A DNA stretch of 56,045 bases from a virus: positions 1 through 56,045 of IMG/VR virus record IMGVR_UViG_3300028666_000040; one strand, given 5' to 3'. The position numbers and the translations under genes are program-made. Positions 40,364-47,467 of this stretch are shown here, one piece after another. The notes below the pieces were generated by a model that was not told the origin of the DNA, did not search any database, and saw nothing but the letters and a program-made list of their open reading frames with translations. Numbering within the stretch: the first letter of the stretch is position 1; each line of letters opens with the position of its first letter.

Positions 40364-40981
40364 CTATTGCGGCATCATGCTCTTGACTCGCGCCGCCCAT
40401 TCGACAGCGACGTCAAGGATCGGCGGTTCGGTTTGCGATATCAGGTGGAACAGGCCGCGTGCGCGGCTGCGCTGTAGTTTTTTAATCAGGATGCGGCCGT
40501 CCTCCAGCCCAACGACGCATAGCCTGCCCATTAAATCCGTTGTGACCGGCCGGCGCACGTCGTCGTAAAAAACCAGCCATTTGTCGAATAGGGAGCCGAG
40601 ACTTTCGCCGCGAATTTCAACTGCCACTGTCGCTTCGCTGGCCCATTCCGGTGCCGGCGCTTCACCGATCGGGCCGCCCGGAGGCATGAAATGCGCTTCG
40701 GCGCCGGCGCTGACGTAACCCACCAAGGGTACGCGGCGTTGTCCCGTTGCCGTCGCCGGCAATGGCGCGACCCGGCGTTCACGTGGCCCGCGTTCGGTTA
40801 GCAGCCATTCGAGCGCGACGTTGAATTTTCTGGCGTAAAGCTCGGCACTGTCCTTGAACCCGCGGCTGCCATTTTCGTGGCCGGCGTAGGTTTGTGTATT
40901 TATCCCCATGGCCCGCGCGGCGGCGGTCGCGGTCGGAAAAAGCTTCTCTCGGGCCTCTTTGAGGCGGTGGTGGGCTTCCAT
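40364..40981 (-). CDS. CI-like repressor with S24/LexA-type C-terminal domain
   Basis: 205 residues. N-terminal XRE helix-turn-helix (MGINTQTYAGHENGSRGF, ~25-42). The C-terminal peptidase-S24 domain contains Ser S127 in RGESLGS and Lys K167/K168 in ILIKKL, with a possible Ala-Gly cleavage site at 92-93 (VSAGAE), so RecA-stimulated self-cleavage is plausible. ATG 40981 is used; upstream in-frame codons lie in the operator. It faces the Cro-like gene across the operator region. Confidence 0.9.
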   Translation of the reverse strand: MEAHHRLKEAREKLFPTATAAARAMGINTQTYAGHENGSRGFKDSAELYARKFNVALEWLLTERGPRERRVAPLPATATGQRRVPLVGYVSAGAEAHFMPPGGPIGEAPAPEWASEATVAVEIRGESLGSLFDKWLVFYDDVRRPVTTDLMGRLCVVGLEDGRILIKKLQRSRARGLFHLISQTEPPILDVAVEWAARVKSMMPQ

Positions 40982-41053
40982 GACGATGCAGAATGCATAG
41001 GGGTAGTATGCAGGGGGCGTTGACACACACTATGCATATTGCATAGTTGCCCC
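40982..41053. promoter_or_regulatory. Divergent operator/promoter region between repressor and cro-like genes
   Basis: Contains a perfect 17-bp palindrome CTATGCA-TAT-TGCATAG (41030-41046) and a second pair of half-sites TGCATA (40994-40999) and TATGCA (41007-41012). Rightward TTGACA (41020-41025) and CATAGT (41042-41047), 16 bases apart, make a promoter overlapped by the palindrome, so repressor binding there would block it. No strong leftward promoter is obvious, as expected for a maintenance promoter. Confidence 0.8.
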
Positions 41054-41248
41054 ATGCTTGATTCGACTGCGATCAGGGTGGCGCGGGAGCGTTGCGGGGA
41101 AAGCCAGGCTCGGTTTGGCCGGCGGTTCGGCGTTGACCAGGGCACGATCTCGCGCTGGGAAGCCGGACGCCTTCCTAAGCGCGGCCTGGTGCGCCGGGCG
41201 GTCGAACGCGAACTTGCTGATCTTAAGCGTAGCCGGAGGCCGCGATGA
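41054..41248 (+). CDS. Cro-like XRE regulator, probably leaderless
   Basis: 64 residues, with the XRE motif ESQARFGRRFGVDQGTISRW near the N-terminus and a basic end. ATG 41054 lies 6 bases after the -10, so transcription should begin at or next to the start codon; no Shine-Dalgarno is present. First gene of the rightward early operon; it should oppose the repressor at shared operators. Confidence 0.85.
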   Translation: MLDSTAIRVARERCGESQARFGRRFGVDQGTISRWEAGRLPKRGLVRRAVERELADLKRSRRPR

Positions 41249-41285
41249 TGGGCGCGCCGGCCGGCCTTTTGTGCGGGGCTCTGTC

Positions 41286-41582
41286 ATGCGTGCACACTCG
41301 CCGGCGGCGATTGCGCCGTCGATTCTCGGCACTGACAAAAGTGGCAGTGTTTTCGCCATTTCATGGCAGCGGATTTTTCGCGAGGCCAAGCTCTACTGGC
41401 CGCGCAACACCGCCAAGCATCTGGCGCGGATTACCGGCTGCAGCGTCCGCACCTCGTATCGTTGGCTTGCCGGCAAATCCGAGCCGCCGGGCGGCGCCAT
41501 TGTCGCCGTCGTGCTGGCGCTGCGCGCCGAATACGTGGCGCGCGGCCGTATCTTCGAGCAGCTCGAACTTGGGCTCGATTAA
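41286..41582 (+). CDS. Small HTH regulator
   Basis: 98 residues. HLARITGCSVRTSYRWLAGK is a helix-turn-helix; the flanks are helical (IFREAKLYWPRNTA, VVLALRAEYVARGRIF). Second gene of the early operon, the position of CII-like or early-activator proteins, though no CII similarity is evident. The start has no strong Shine-Dalgarno. Confidence 0.65.
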   Translation: MRAHSPAAIAPSILGTDKSGSVFAISWQRIFREAKLYWPRNTAKHLARITGCSVRTSYRWLAGKSEPPGGAIVAVVLALRAEYVARGRIFEQLELGLD

Positions 41583-41612
41583 TTCCCGCGCACCGGACCG
41601 GCGGGGCGCGGC

Positions 41613-41888
41613 ATGACCGAGCGCTCGCGCCTTTCCCGTCCGCAGATCGTCGTCATGCGCTCGCTGTTCATGCGTAGCGGCGGCGTTCCGGTTTCGCTGG
41701 GGCGACGATTGCGCGGCTACGTGGTGCCGCTTTGGCGACGCGAACTGATCCATGTCTGGCACCGCACGTCGCCTGAACGCGGCGCTGAAGGTCCTTATTA
41801 CTCGCTGACCCAGGCCGGTCGGCGTCTCGCACAATCACTGTTCGACCGTGCGCCTCGGCGGTCCTCAGGGGCGGAGCAACATCTATGA
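41613..41888 (+). CDS. Small winged-helix-like protein
   Basis: 91 residues: SRPQIVVMRSLFMRSGGVPV, LRRELIHVWHR-like middle, then YYSLTQAGRRLAQSLF, the wing-plus-helix end typical of MarR/PadR-like folds. The next gene's ATG overlaps its stop. Possible early regulator. Confidence 0.55.
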   Translation: MTERSRLSRPQIVVMRSLFMRSGGVPVSLGRRLRGYVVPLWRRELIHVWHRTSPERGAEGPYYSLTQAGRRLAQSLFDRAPRRSSGAEQHL

Positions 41889-42187
41889 TCAACCATCCGA
41901 ACCGTTCCAAACAAAAGGAGCGGGCCGTCCTCGTCACGACCAGCCATCGCGGCGTCTTCTTCGGCTACGCCACCGATATCGATGGCGCCGTCGTTAATCT
42001 TCGCGCCGGCCGCAACTGCCTCTATTGGTCCGCGGACGTGAAGGGCTTTGCCGGCCTCGCCGCAACCGGACCAAGCAAAAGCTGCCGCATCGGTCCTGCG
42101 GTCGACATTCAGCTTCGCGACATCACCAGCGTCTCGCTCGTCACCGACGAGGCGGCGAAGGCCTGGGAGGCCGCGCCGTGGAAATAG
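41885..42187 (+). CDS. Phage DUF6948-like protein
   Basis: 100 residues. AVLVTTSHRGVFFGYATDID, RNCLYWSADVKGFAGLAATG, and CRIGPAVDIQLRDITSVSLV match, from memory, a family common in phages and encoded next to Gly-Tyr-repeat proteins, exactly as here. ATGA overlap with the previous gene. Molecular function unknown. Confidence 0.7.
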   Translation: MINHPNRSKQKERAVLVTTSHRGVFFGYATDIDGAVVNLRAGRNCLYWSADVKGFAGLAATGPSKSCRIGPAVDIQLRDITSVSLVTDEAAKAWEAAPWK

Positions 42188-42807
42188 TGCCGTCGGCAAG
42201 CGTCGTCCGGGGCGCAGTCCCGGACGCCATTTTATTTGATCGCTCCGGCTACGGCTACGGCTACGGCGACGGCTACGGCTACGGCTCCGGCTACGGCTAC
42301 GGCGACGGCTACGGCTCCGGCTACGGCGACGGCTACGGCGACGGCTACGGCGACGGCTACGGCGACGGCTACGGCTACGGCTACGGCTCCGGCTACGGCT
42401 ACGGCTCCGGCTCCGGCGACGGCTACGGCTACGGCGACGGCTACGGCTACGGCTCTGAAGAATATTGGCTGTCCACTATCGATGCTTTCGCATCGAAGTG
42501 GCCAGAAACTCTCCGCTCGCGGCTCGCTGCGCTGCGCCGCGAGGGGGCAACGATCGCCTTTTGGCGATCAAACAACGACGGCCAGCCGGCGAATAACGGC
42601 GGTCAGATCGAGCCGGCCGCGCCTGGCGTCGTTCACACCGCGCCCGGCCCGCTGAATGTCTGCCATCGCGGCACGCTGCACGCCACCTTCGTTCCACCAA
42701 AATGGAAGGGCGACCGCTGGTGGATCGTCGCCATGATCGGTGAAACGGCGCGCGTGGACGACAAGATCGGCGCGCTCAAGCGCGAAATCATCGGCGAGTG
42801 TTTGTAA
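42178..42807 (+). CDS. Gly-Tyr/Asp/Ser dipeptide-repeat protein with conserved C-terminal domain
   Basis: 209 residues from GTG 42178 (GGGAGG seven bases upstream). After VPSASVVRGAVPDAILF come 35 exact Gly-X dipeptides (21 Gly-Tyr, 8 Gly-Asp, 6 Gly-Ser), all written GGC plus TAC, GAC, TCC or TCT. A C-terminal domain follows (ATIAFWRSNNDGQPANN, GPLNVCHRGTLHATFVPP, WWIVAMIGETARVDDKIGAL), resembling DUF7666 from memory. It overlaps the DUF6948-like gene by 10 bases. The repeat tract is likely disordered and hypervariable in length. Confidence 0.75.
   Translation: MEIVPSASVVRGAVPDAILFDRSGYGYGYGDGYGYGSGYGYGDGYGSGYGDGYGDGYGDGYGDGYGYGYGSGYGYGSGSGDGYGYGDGYGYGSEEYWLSTIDAFASKWPETLRSRLAALRREGATIAFWRSNNDGQPANNGGQIEPAAPGVVHTAPGPLNVCHRGTLHATFVPPKWKGDRWWIVAMIGETARVDDKIGALKREIIGECL
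42247..42456 (+). repeat. 35-copy hexanucleotide microsatellite GGCNNC
   Basis: 210 bases made only of GGCTAC, GGCGAC, GGCTCC (last unit GGCTCT). All three forward frames stay open across it. Six-base slippage keeps frame, so it can vary repeat number without knocking the gene out. Confidence 0.97.
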
Positions 42808-42813
42808 CGTCTT

Positions 42814-42868
42814 GCGCGCGGCTCTGACGCCCTAGCCGCTTCGGACCGCGCGTCTTTTTCAGTTCCGC
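42814..42868 (+). terminator. Possible terminator after the repeat gene
   Basis: GCGCGCGG pairs with CCGCGCGT (one G-T) around a long loop, followed by CTTTTT near 42860. Moderate strength only. Confidence 0.4.
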
Positions 42869-42950
42869 GTATCGGGAAAGTCAACGCCGCCGAGATCGTC
42901 TTGGCGGCGAACGGCCGCGGCTTGTCCGCGGGCATGGCTGGGGGATTGCG

Positions 42951-43181
42951 ATGACGATCAATAAACGCGCGGCGCTGGTCGCGGCGGTCATACGGCCCGC
43001 GGCGCATCCGCGCTTCTACGTCCGCTCAACCGATAGCGCCACCATGGTGAAGGTCGGCCGCGGTTGTTTCGTTGCGCTCGAACCCGCGCGCGCGTTCGGC
43101 CTGATCACGGACGTCGAATATCGCGGCGTCTATATCGCCCGCCATGGACGGCCGCCGATCGAACAAGGAGGCGGCCAATGA
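42951..43181 (+). CDS. Small early protein, unknown
   Basis: 76 residues: NKRAALVAAVIRPAAHPRFY, SATMVKVGRGCFVALEPARA, EYRGVYIARHGRPP; beta-rich, basic. ATGA overlap with the next small membrane gene. Function unknown. Confidence 0.55.
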   Translation: MTINKRAALVAAVIRPAAHPRFYVRSTDSATMVKVGRGCFVALEPARAFGLITDVEYRGVYIARHGRPPIEQGGGQ

Positions 43182-43312
43182 TGATGTTGCTCGCGCTCAA
43201 TGCCGCGCAGCTTCTTTTTGTTGAGCACTGCGTCGAGTCCTCGGCGGTCGTGCTGTCGCTGTCGCTGTCGCTGTCGCTCGGTGTCATCGTCGGCTGGAGA
43301 GCGCGGCCATGA
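43178..43312 (+). CDS. 44-residue membrane peptide containing a hexamer repeat
   Basis: Mostly hydrophobic (MMLLALNAAQLLFV, then SSAVVLSLSLSLSLGVIVGW) and able to form one or two membrane helices. The Leu-Ser run is encoded by four perfect CTGTCG copies (43253-43276). ATGA overlaps at both ends tie it to its neighbours. Function unknown. Confidence 0.55.
   Translation: MMMLLALNAAQLLFVEHCVESSAVVLSLSLSLSLGVIVGWRARP
43253..43276 (+). repeat. Four tandem CTGTCG hexamers
   Basis: Perfect tandem hexamer inside a membrane-peptide gene, about 800 bases after the larger GGCNNC tract. Confidence 0.95.
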
Positions 43313-43650
43313 ACGCGCCGCGCACGCTGTTCGACGATGTCGCGCTGCTCGGCGACATCACCGCCTTCGCCGGCCGCATGCTGGCGAAGCCGTTGGCGCT
43401 GCCGCCCGGCGATTGGGCCGAGGCCATCGAGGCGTTCGATCAAAAGCTGCACGCGGCGGTGGTTGAAAGCGCCCACCGTTCTTTCGTCGGCAATTTCGCG
43501 CCGGTGCTGCTCACCGCCATGCGCGCGTCCGTCGCCGCGCACCGCTGCCGCGATCGCTGCGCGCCGCGCTGGGACTCGCTGATCGGTCATTTGGTGCCGT
43601 GCGTGCGCGAAGACGCGGACGCGCTCTTGGCAAAGGCGGAGGAGGCTTAA
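43309..43650 (+). CDS. Small early protein, unknown
   Basis: 113 residues, helical, with AEAIEAFDQKLHAAVVESAH, FVGNFAPVLLTAMRASVAAH and three cysteines near the end. ATGA overlap upstream; 1 base separates it from the ParB/MT-A70 gene. Function unknown. Confidence 0.55.
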   Translation: MNAPRTLFDDVALLGDITAFAGRMLAKPLALPPGDWAEAIEAFDQKLHAAVVESAHRSFVGNFAPVLLTAMRASVAAHRCRDRCAPRWDSLIGHLVPCVREDADALLAKAEEA

Positions 43651-43651
43651 A

Positions 43652-45001
43652 ATGGCGAAGCGCCCAACCAAAGCAACAAAGCGGGCCCAGGCGCGCAGGG
43701 TGCGCAGCGTTCGCCGCCAGGTCGTGGCCGCGGTCAAGAAAGGCGGCAAGCCCGGCGATGTTCCGCGCTTTGAGGCCGTGCCGCGCGCCGAGGGTTGGTT
43801 GCCGCCGGCGCGCAACGAGCATGCGTATCGCGGCGAACGGCGCCCGGTGGTGCAAATCAAAGTCGGCAAGCGCTTTCGTAAGGACATGGGCGATGTCGCG
43901 GCGCTGGCGCGCTCGATCAATAAAGAGGGCTTGCTGCAGCCGATCGTCATCGATCGTGACGGCAACCTGATCGCCGGCGAGCGCCGGTTGCGCGCCTGGC
44001 AGTTGTCCATGTTCCGCACCGAGCACATCCCGGTGCATGTCGTGCCGCTGCAGACCATCGTTGCCGGCGAATGGGCGGAAAACGATCCGGCGCTGCGAAA
44101 GGACTTCAAATACACGGAGGCCGTCGCGATCCGCGAGGCCATCGAGGCCAAGGTTCGGCCGGCGGCGCTCGCGCGCCAGGCGGCAGGCGGCAAGACCAAA
44201 ACCAAAGCGGCAGGCGAGCCGGTCCGCGCCGCCGAAGCTGCAGCGGCGTTTACCGGCAAGTCGCGCCGCTCGCTCGACAAGGCCGCGGTGGTTGTGGCCG
44301 CCGGCAAGGCCGAGCCGGCAAAATACGGCAAGCTCGTTGAGGACATGGACCGCACCGGCCGTGTCGACGGTCCGTACAAGCGCCTTCAAACAATGAAGGC
44401 CGCGGAGCAAATCAGGAAAGAGCCGCCGCCGCCGCCCGGCCAGGGCGCCCCGTATCGCGCCGGCGTCATCGATTGGCCGTGGGCCGCGGAACCTGAGAGC
44501 GACGATGCCTCCCGCCTGGCGCGGGGCTATTACCCCTATCCGACCATGTCGCAGGCGCAGATCGTCGAATACGCGCGCGACAAGGTGCGGCCCATTCTTG
44601 CCGACGACTGCGTCGTCGCCATGTGGATTCCGAATTTTCATCTGGTGCGCGGCTATCACGTCGCCGTGCTGGAGGCGCTCGGGCTCAGAGGCGTCACGCT
44701 GCGCACCTGGACCAAAAACGTCATGGGCCAGGGGCAAGTGCTGCGCGGCAAGACCGAGTCCGCCATCATCGCCACGTGCGGCAAGCCGGTCATTACGGTC
44801 GGCAACCTCACCACCGAACTGTCGGCGCCGGTCGACCGCAAGCACCACTCGCGCAAGCCGCAAAAGTTCTACGACGATTTCGAGCTCCTGGTCGCCGCGT
44901 CGCGTTACTTTTCGCTGTTCGAGACGGCCGACCGCGGCCCGAAATGGGACGGCCACGGCGATAAGGCGCCGGCGGCGCATCGCGTCGGGGCCGCGGCATG
45001 A
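43652..45001 (+). CDS. ParB-domain protein fused to MT-A70-like methyltransferase
   Basis: 449 residues. The N-terminal ParB fold (~68-165) has GERRLRAW at 109-116; a helical middle domain follows (~165-255). The C-terminal MT-A70-like domain (~265-430) has VIDWPWAAEP with D274-W275-P276-W277 where the family usually reads DPPW, then GYYPYPTMSQAQIVEY, CVVAMWIPNF and GKPVITVG, KPQKFYDDFELLV. Predicted N6-adenine DNA methylation. The Pro-to-Trp change at the second catalytic-motif position is odd. The stop overlaps the next ATG. A paralogous ParB domain without methyltransferase lies at 52804. Confidence 0.88.
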   Translation: MAKRPTKATKRAQARRVRSVRRQVVAAVKKGGKPGDVPRFEAVPRAEGWLPPARNEHAYRGERRPVVQIKVGKRFRKDMGDVAALARSINKEGLLQPIVIDRDGNLIAGERRLRAWQLSMFRTEHIPVHVVPLQTIVAGEWAENDPALRKDFKYTEAVAIREAIEAKVRPAALARQAAGGKTKTKAAGEPVRAAEAAAAFTGKSRRSLDKAAVVVAAGKAEPAKYGKLVEDMDRTGRVDGPYKRLQTMKAAEQIRKEPPPPPGQGAPYRAGVIDWPWAAEPESDDASRLARGYYPYPTMSQAQIVEYARDKVRPILADDCVVAMWIPNFHLVRGYHVAVLEALGLRGVTLRTWTKNVMGQGQVLRGKTESAIIATCGKPVITVGNLTTELSAPVDRKHHSRKPQKFYDDFELLVAASRYFSLFETADRGPKWDGHGDKAPAAHRVGAAA

Positions 45002-45258
45002 AAAACAGACTCTCGGACCTCAACGACCATCTATTTGCGCAGATCGAGCGGTTATCCGACGAAAGCCTGAGCGGCGGTCAGCTCGAGCTAGAGGTGTCTC
45101 GCGGAGAAGCAATCGTCGCGGTCGCTGATCAGATCATTCGAAATGCCAGCCTCAAAATCCAGGCCGCGAAAATTATGTCGGATCACGGCCTCGACCCGTC
45201 TCGGTTTTTAGATGGTGTGCACGCGAGCCCAAAGTTGATCGGGGACAATAAGTCGTGA
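44998..45258 (+). CDS. Small conserved phage protein, unknown
   Basis: 86 residues. LSDLNDHLFAQIERLSDESL, LELEVSRGEAIVAVADQIIR resemble a family very common before HNH or SSB genes in phages (recalled, not searched). Helical. ATGA overlap upstream and GTGA downstream. Function unknown. Confidence 0.65.
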   Translation: MKNRLSDLNDHLFAQIERLSDESLSGGQLELEVSRGEAIVAVADQIIRNASLKIQAAKIMSDHGLDPSRFLDGVHASPKLIGDNKS

Positions 45259-46079
45259 GGAGGCGCGCGATTTCATATTCCGTCGCGGAAATGGCGTGGC
45301 TTGAGGCCAATCAGGCAATGATCATCAGCGATTATCACTACGCCTTCTGCGCCGCGTTTGGCCGAACCGACGTCGCCGCCATTCATTTGCACGGGCTGCG
45401 CAAGCGCAAGGGCTGGAAGGTCGGTCGCGCGCGCGGCCGCTTCGCCGGACGGCACCTGCGATACTCTGCCGAGGAAATTGCTTGGCTGAGCCAAAACCGT
45501 TCGATGGAGATCGGCGCCTATCATCGTGAATTCTGCGCAGCCTTCAGGCGCAAAGACGTGACGGCCGAAAATCTTCTCGGCTTGCGCAAGCGCATGAAGT
45601 GGAAAACCGGCCGGACCGGGCGGTTCGAAAAAGGCGCGGCGCCGTGGAGCAAGGGTAAAAAACTCGGCAACAATCCCGGCTCGGCGCGGACGCAATTTCG
45701 GAAGGGCGCGCTGCCTCACAACGTGAAATATGCCGGGCATGAACGTGTCGGCTCGATCGGCTATGTGGAAATCAGCATCAACGAGACCAACCCTCATACC
45801 GGCTTCGAACGTCGCTATGTCCTGAAACACCGTTGGCTCTGGCAACAAAAGCACGGCCCGATTCCCGATGGCATGGTGCTGAAATGCAAGGGCGACGTGC
45901 TCGATACAGATCCATCTAATTGGGAACTGGTGCCGCGCGCATTGTTGCCGCGCCTCAACGGACGGTTCGGCCGCGGCTACGACGATGCGCCGGCGGAACT
46001 TAAGCCGACGATCATGGCTGTCGCCAAGCTGGAACAGCGTCTCTCATTAAAATCGAAGCGAAAGGCCTCCGAACAATGA
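45255..46079 (+). CDS. HNH-family endonuclease with duplicated N-terminal domain
   Basis: 274 residues. Residues 8-63 and 70-124 are two copies of one domain (YSVAEMAWLEANQ / YSAEEIAWLSQNR ... HGLRKRKGWK / LGLRKRMKWK), probably DNA-binding. The C-terminal HNH-like fold has RYVLKHRWLWQQKHGPIP (H192), KCKGD at 210-214 where classical HNH has a His pair, and DTDPSNWELVPR (N222). This variant is common in phages; nicking activity is likely but the altered residue should be noted. GTGA start overlap; stop overlaps SSB. Confidence 0.85.
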   Translation: MRRRAISYSVAEMAWLEANQAMIISDYHYAFCAAFGRTDVAAIHLHGLRKRKGWKVGRARGRFAGRHLRYSAEEIAWLSQNRSMEIGAYHREFCAAFRRKDVTAENLLGLRKRMKWKTGRTGRFEKGAAPWSKGKKLGNNPGSARTQFRKGALPHNVKYAGHERVGSIGYVEISINETNPHTGFERRYVLKHRWLWQQKHGPIPDGMVLKCKGDVLDTDPSNWELVPRALLPRLNGRFGRGYDDAPAELKPTIMAVAKLEQRLSLKSKRKASEQ

Positions 46080-46549
46080 GCGGAACCCTAAACAAGGTTT
46101 TGTTGATCGGCCATCTTGGCGCCGATCCTGAAATCCGGCGCACGCAAGACGGCAAGCCGGTGGTGACGCTGTCGATCGCTACCGGCGAAACCTGGCGCGA
46201 CAAGGCGTCGGGCGAGCGGCGTGAAATTACCGATTGGCACCGCGTCGTCATCTTCAACGAGAACCTTTGCAAGGTCGCCGAGCAGTATCTGAAAAAGGGC
46301 TCCAAGGTTTTTGTTGAGGGCCAGCAAAAAACCCGCAAGTGGCAGGATCAGGCCGGCACCGATCGCTACACCACCGAGGTGGTGCTCGGCGCCTATCGCG
46401 CCGAGTTGGTGCTGCTCGATCGCTCCGACCGGCCGGCGCCGGCGCCGGCCGATTACGGCACGTCGTCGACCCGCTCGCCTGGCCCGGCGCCGACCGCCGC
46501 CGGCGGCGCGCGGCCGCGCGGCGACATGGACGATGAAATCCCGTTCTGA
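46076..46549 (+). CDS. ssb: Single-stranded DNA-binding protein
   Basis: 157 residues. OB fold: LNKVLLIGHLGADPEIRRTQ, TLSIATGETWRDK, TDWHRVVIFNENLCKVAEQY, GSKVFVEGQQKTRKWQDQ. A Pro/Ala-rich linker leads to the acidic tip DMDDEIPF that recruits replication partners. ATGA overlap with the HNH gene. Supports phage replication together with the primase-helicase. Confidence 0.95.
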   Translation: MSGTLNKVLLIGHLGADPEIRRTQDGKPVVTLSIATGETWRDKASGERREITDWHRVVIFNENLCKVAEQYLKKGSKVFVEGQQKTRKWQDQAGTDRYTTEVVLGAYRAELVLLDRSDRPAPAPADYGTSSTRSPGPAPTAAGGARPRGDMDDEIPF

Positions 46550-46560
46550 GGCCGGCGGTC

Positions 46561-46749
46561 ATGAAACGCAAAGCCGTTCGCTTCGATCCGGCGCAATGCC
46601 CGCGCTGCAGCCGCCCGATGCGCATCGTCGGCGGCTTGCGGCGTTGCGGCTGCGGCCACGTCGCCGGCGAACAAAATCCAATGAGCGAGCAGCCGCGCAA
46701 CGATGCGGGCCGCGTTGAGCCGCGATTGCAGGAGGAGCGATATCAATGA
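46561..46749 (+). CDS. Small zinc-ribbon protein
   Basis: 62 residues: CPRC (13-16) and CGCG (29-32) with basic residues between, a four-cysteine zinc knuckle. The tail is polar. ATGA overlap with the next gene. Possibly a nucleic-acid-binding helper. Confidence 0.6.
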   Translation: MKRKAVRFDPAQCPRCSRPMRIVGGLRRCGCGHVAGEQNPMSEQPRNDAGRVEPRLQEERYQ

Positions 46750-47279
46750 CCACGGAACGCGTGCGCTTGCCGAACCGGCGCTATCACGAATCGTTTCAGT
46801 TCGTCCACGACAGCCAGATCTACACGGTCGGCATCGGCCGCTATCCGGACGGCCGTCTCGCCGAAATGTTCCTGGATTGCGGCAAGTCCGGCACCGCGGT
46901 GCAAACGCACGCGCGTGATTCCGCCGTCCTGGTGTCGCTGCTCGTTCAGCACGGCGTGTCGCTGGCGCAGGCGCGGCACTCGCTCACGCGGTTGCCGGAC
47001 GATCGTGCGTCCGGGCCGATTGGCGCGCTGCTCGATCTGCTCGCCGGCGAAGAGCCGCCGCCGGCGGCGCCGCTATCTGATTGTCCCTTGGAGCGCGCCG
47101 GCCTCCGCGGCTGTTCCTGTATTGATGACGTCGAAAAGGATAAATGCCGGCGCCGTTTTTTGGTGGCCGAGGCGGCGGTCGATGCGGCGCGTCTCGATCG
47201 CTGCATCTGTGCAGAGTCCGGCGTCGCGGCGCCGGCGGCCGGATGCGACGCCTGCGATCATGCGGAGGCGCTGTCATGA
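46746..47279 (+). CDS. TSCPD-domain protein (NrdJ C-terminal-like) with Cys-rich tail
   Basis: 177 residues. Residues ~5-98 (RRYHESFQFVHDSQIYTVGI, GRLAEMFLDCGKSGTAVQTH, VSLLVQHGVSLAQARHSLTR) match the TSCPD domain found at the C-terminus of B12-dependent ribonucleotide reductase and as a separate phage protein. Residues ~110-177 add a segment with nine cysteines (DCPLERAGLRGCSCIDDVEK, CRRRFLV, RCICAES, GCDACDHAEA) that is not part of that domain and may bind metal. A role in nucleotide or cobalamin-enzyme control is guesswork. Confidence 0.7.
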   Translation: MTTERVRLPNRRYHESFQFVHDSQIYTVGIGRYPDGRLAEMFLDCGKSGTAVQTHARDSAVLVSLLVQHGVSLAQARHSLTRLPDDRASGPIGALLDLLAGEEPPPAAPLSDCPLERAGLRGCSCIDDVEKDKCRRRFLVAEAAVDAARLDRCICAESGVAAPAAGCDACDHAEALS

Positions 47280-47467
47280 TGCGCCTGGTCGCTTTGCTGC
47301 TCGCCGGATTGCCCGATCCCGCGGCAACGGCCGCCGGCTCGCCGGGCGCCGCGGCGGCGCCATCGCATTCGTATGGCCTTCCCGGTTGCTGCGGCATGAA
47401 CTGGACCGACGACGACAAGCGCCGGCGCCCCGACGCCTGGCGCCGGCATCTGGAGGCCGTGTCGTGA
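47276..47467 (+). CDS. 63-residue small protein, unknown
   Basis: The N-terminus MMRLVALLLAGLPDPAATAA could be a short signal or membrane segment; the C-terminus is charged (WTDDDKRRRPDAWRRHLEAV) after a CC pair. ATGA overlap upstream and GTGA downstream. Function unknown. Confidence 0.5.
   Translation: MMRLVALLLAGLPDPAATAAGSPGAAAAPSHSYGLPGCCGMNWTDDDKRRRPDAWRRHLEAVS

Noticed and set aside
42247-42456. CRISPR-like array
   Set aside because: Contiguous hexamers without spacers. No CRISPR array or cas gene was seen anywhere.
42236-42655. Ala-Thr repeat frame overlapping the Gly-Tyr tract
   Set aside because: All three frames are open through a hexamer repeat. The Gly-Tyr frame has a ribosome-binding site and a conserved C-terminal domain; this one has neither.
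46915-47463. Upstream extension of the 122-residue gene to 46915
   Set aside because: The added part is antisense-like, Arg/Ser-rich sequence overlapping the TSCPD gene; GTG 47464 with GTGA overlap is the sensible start.
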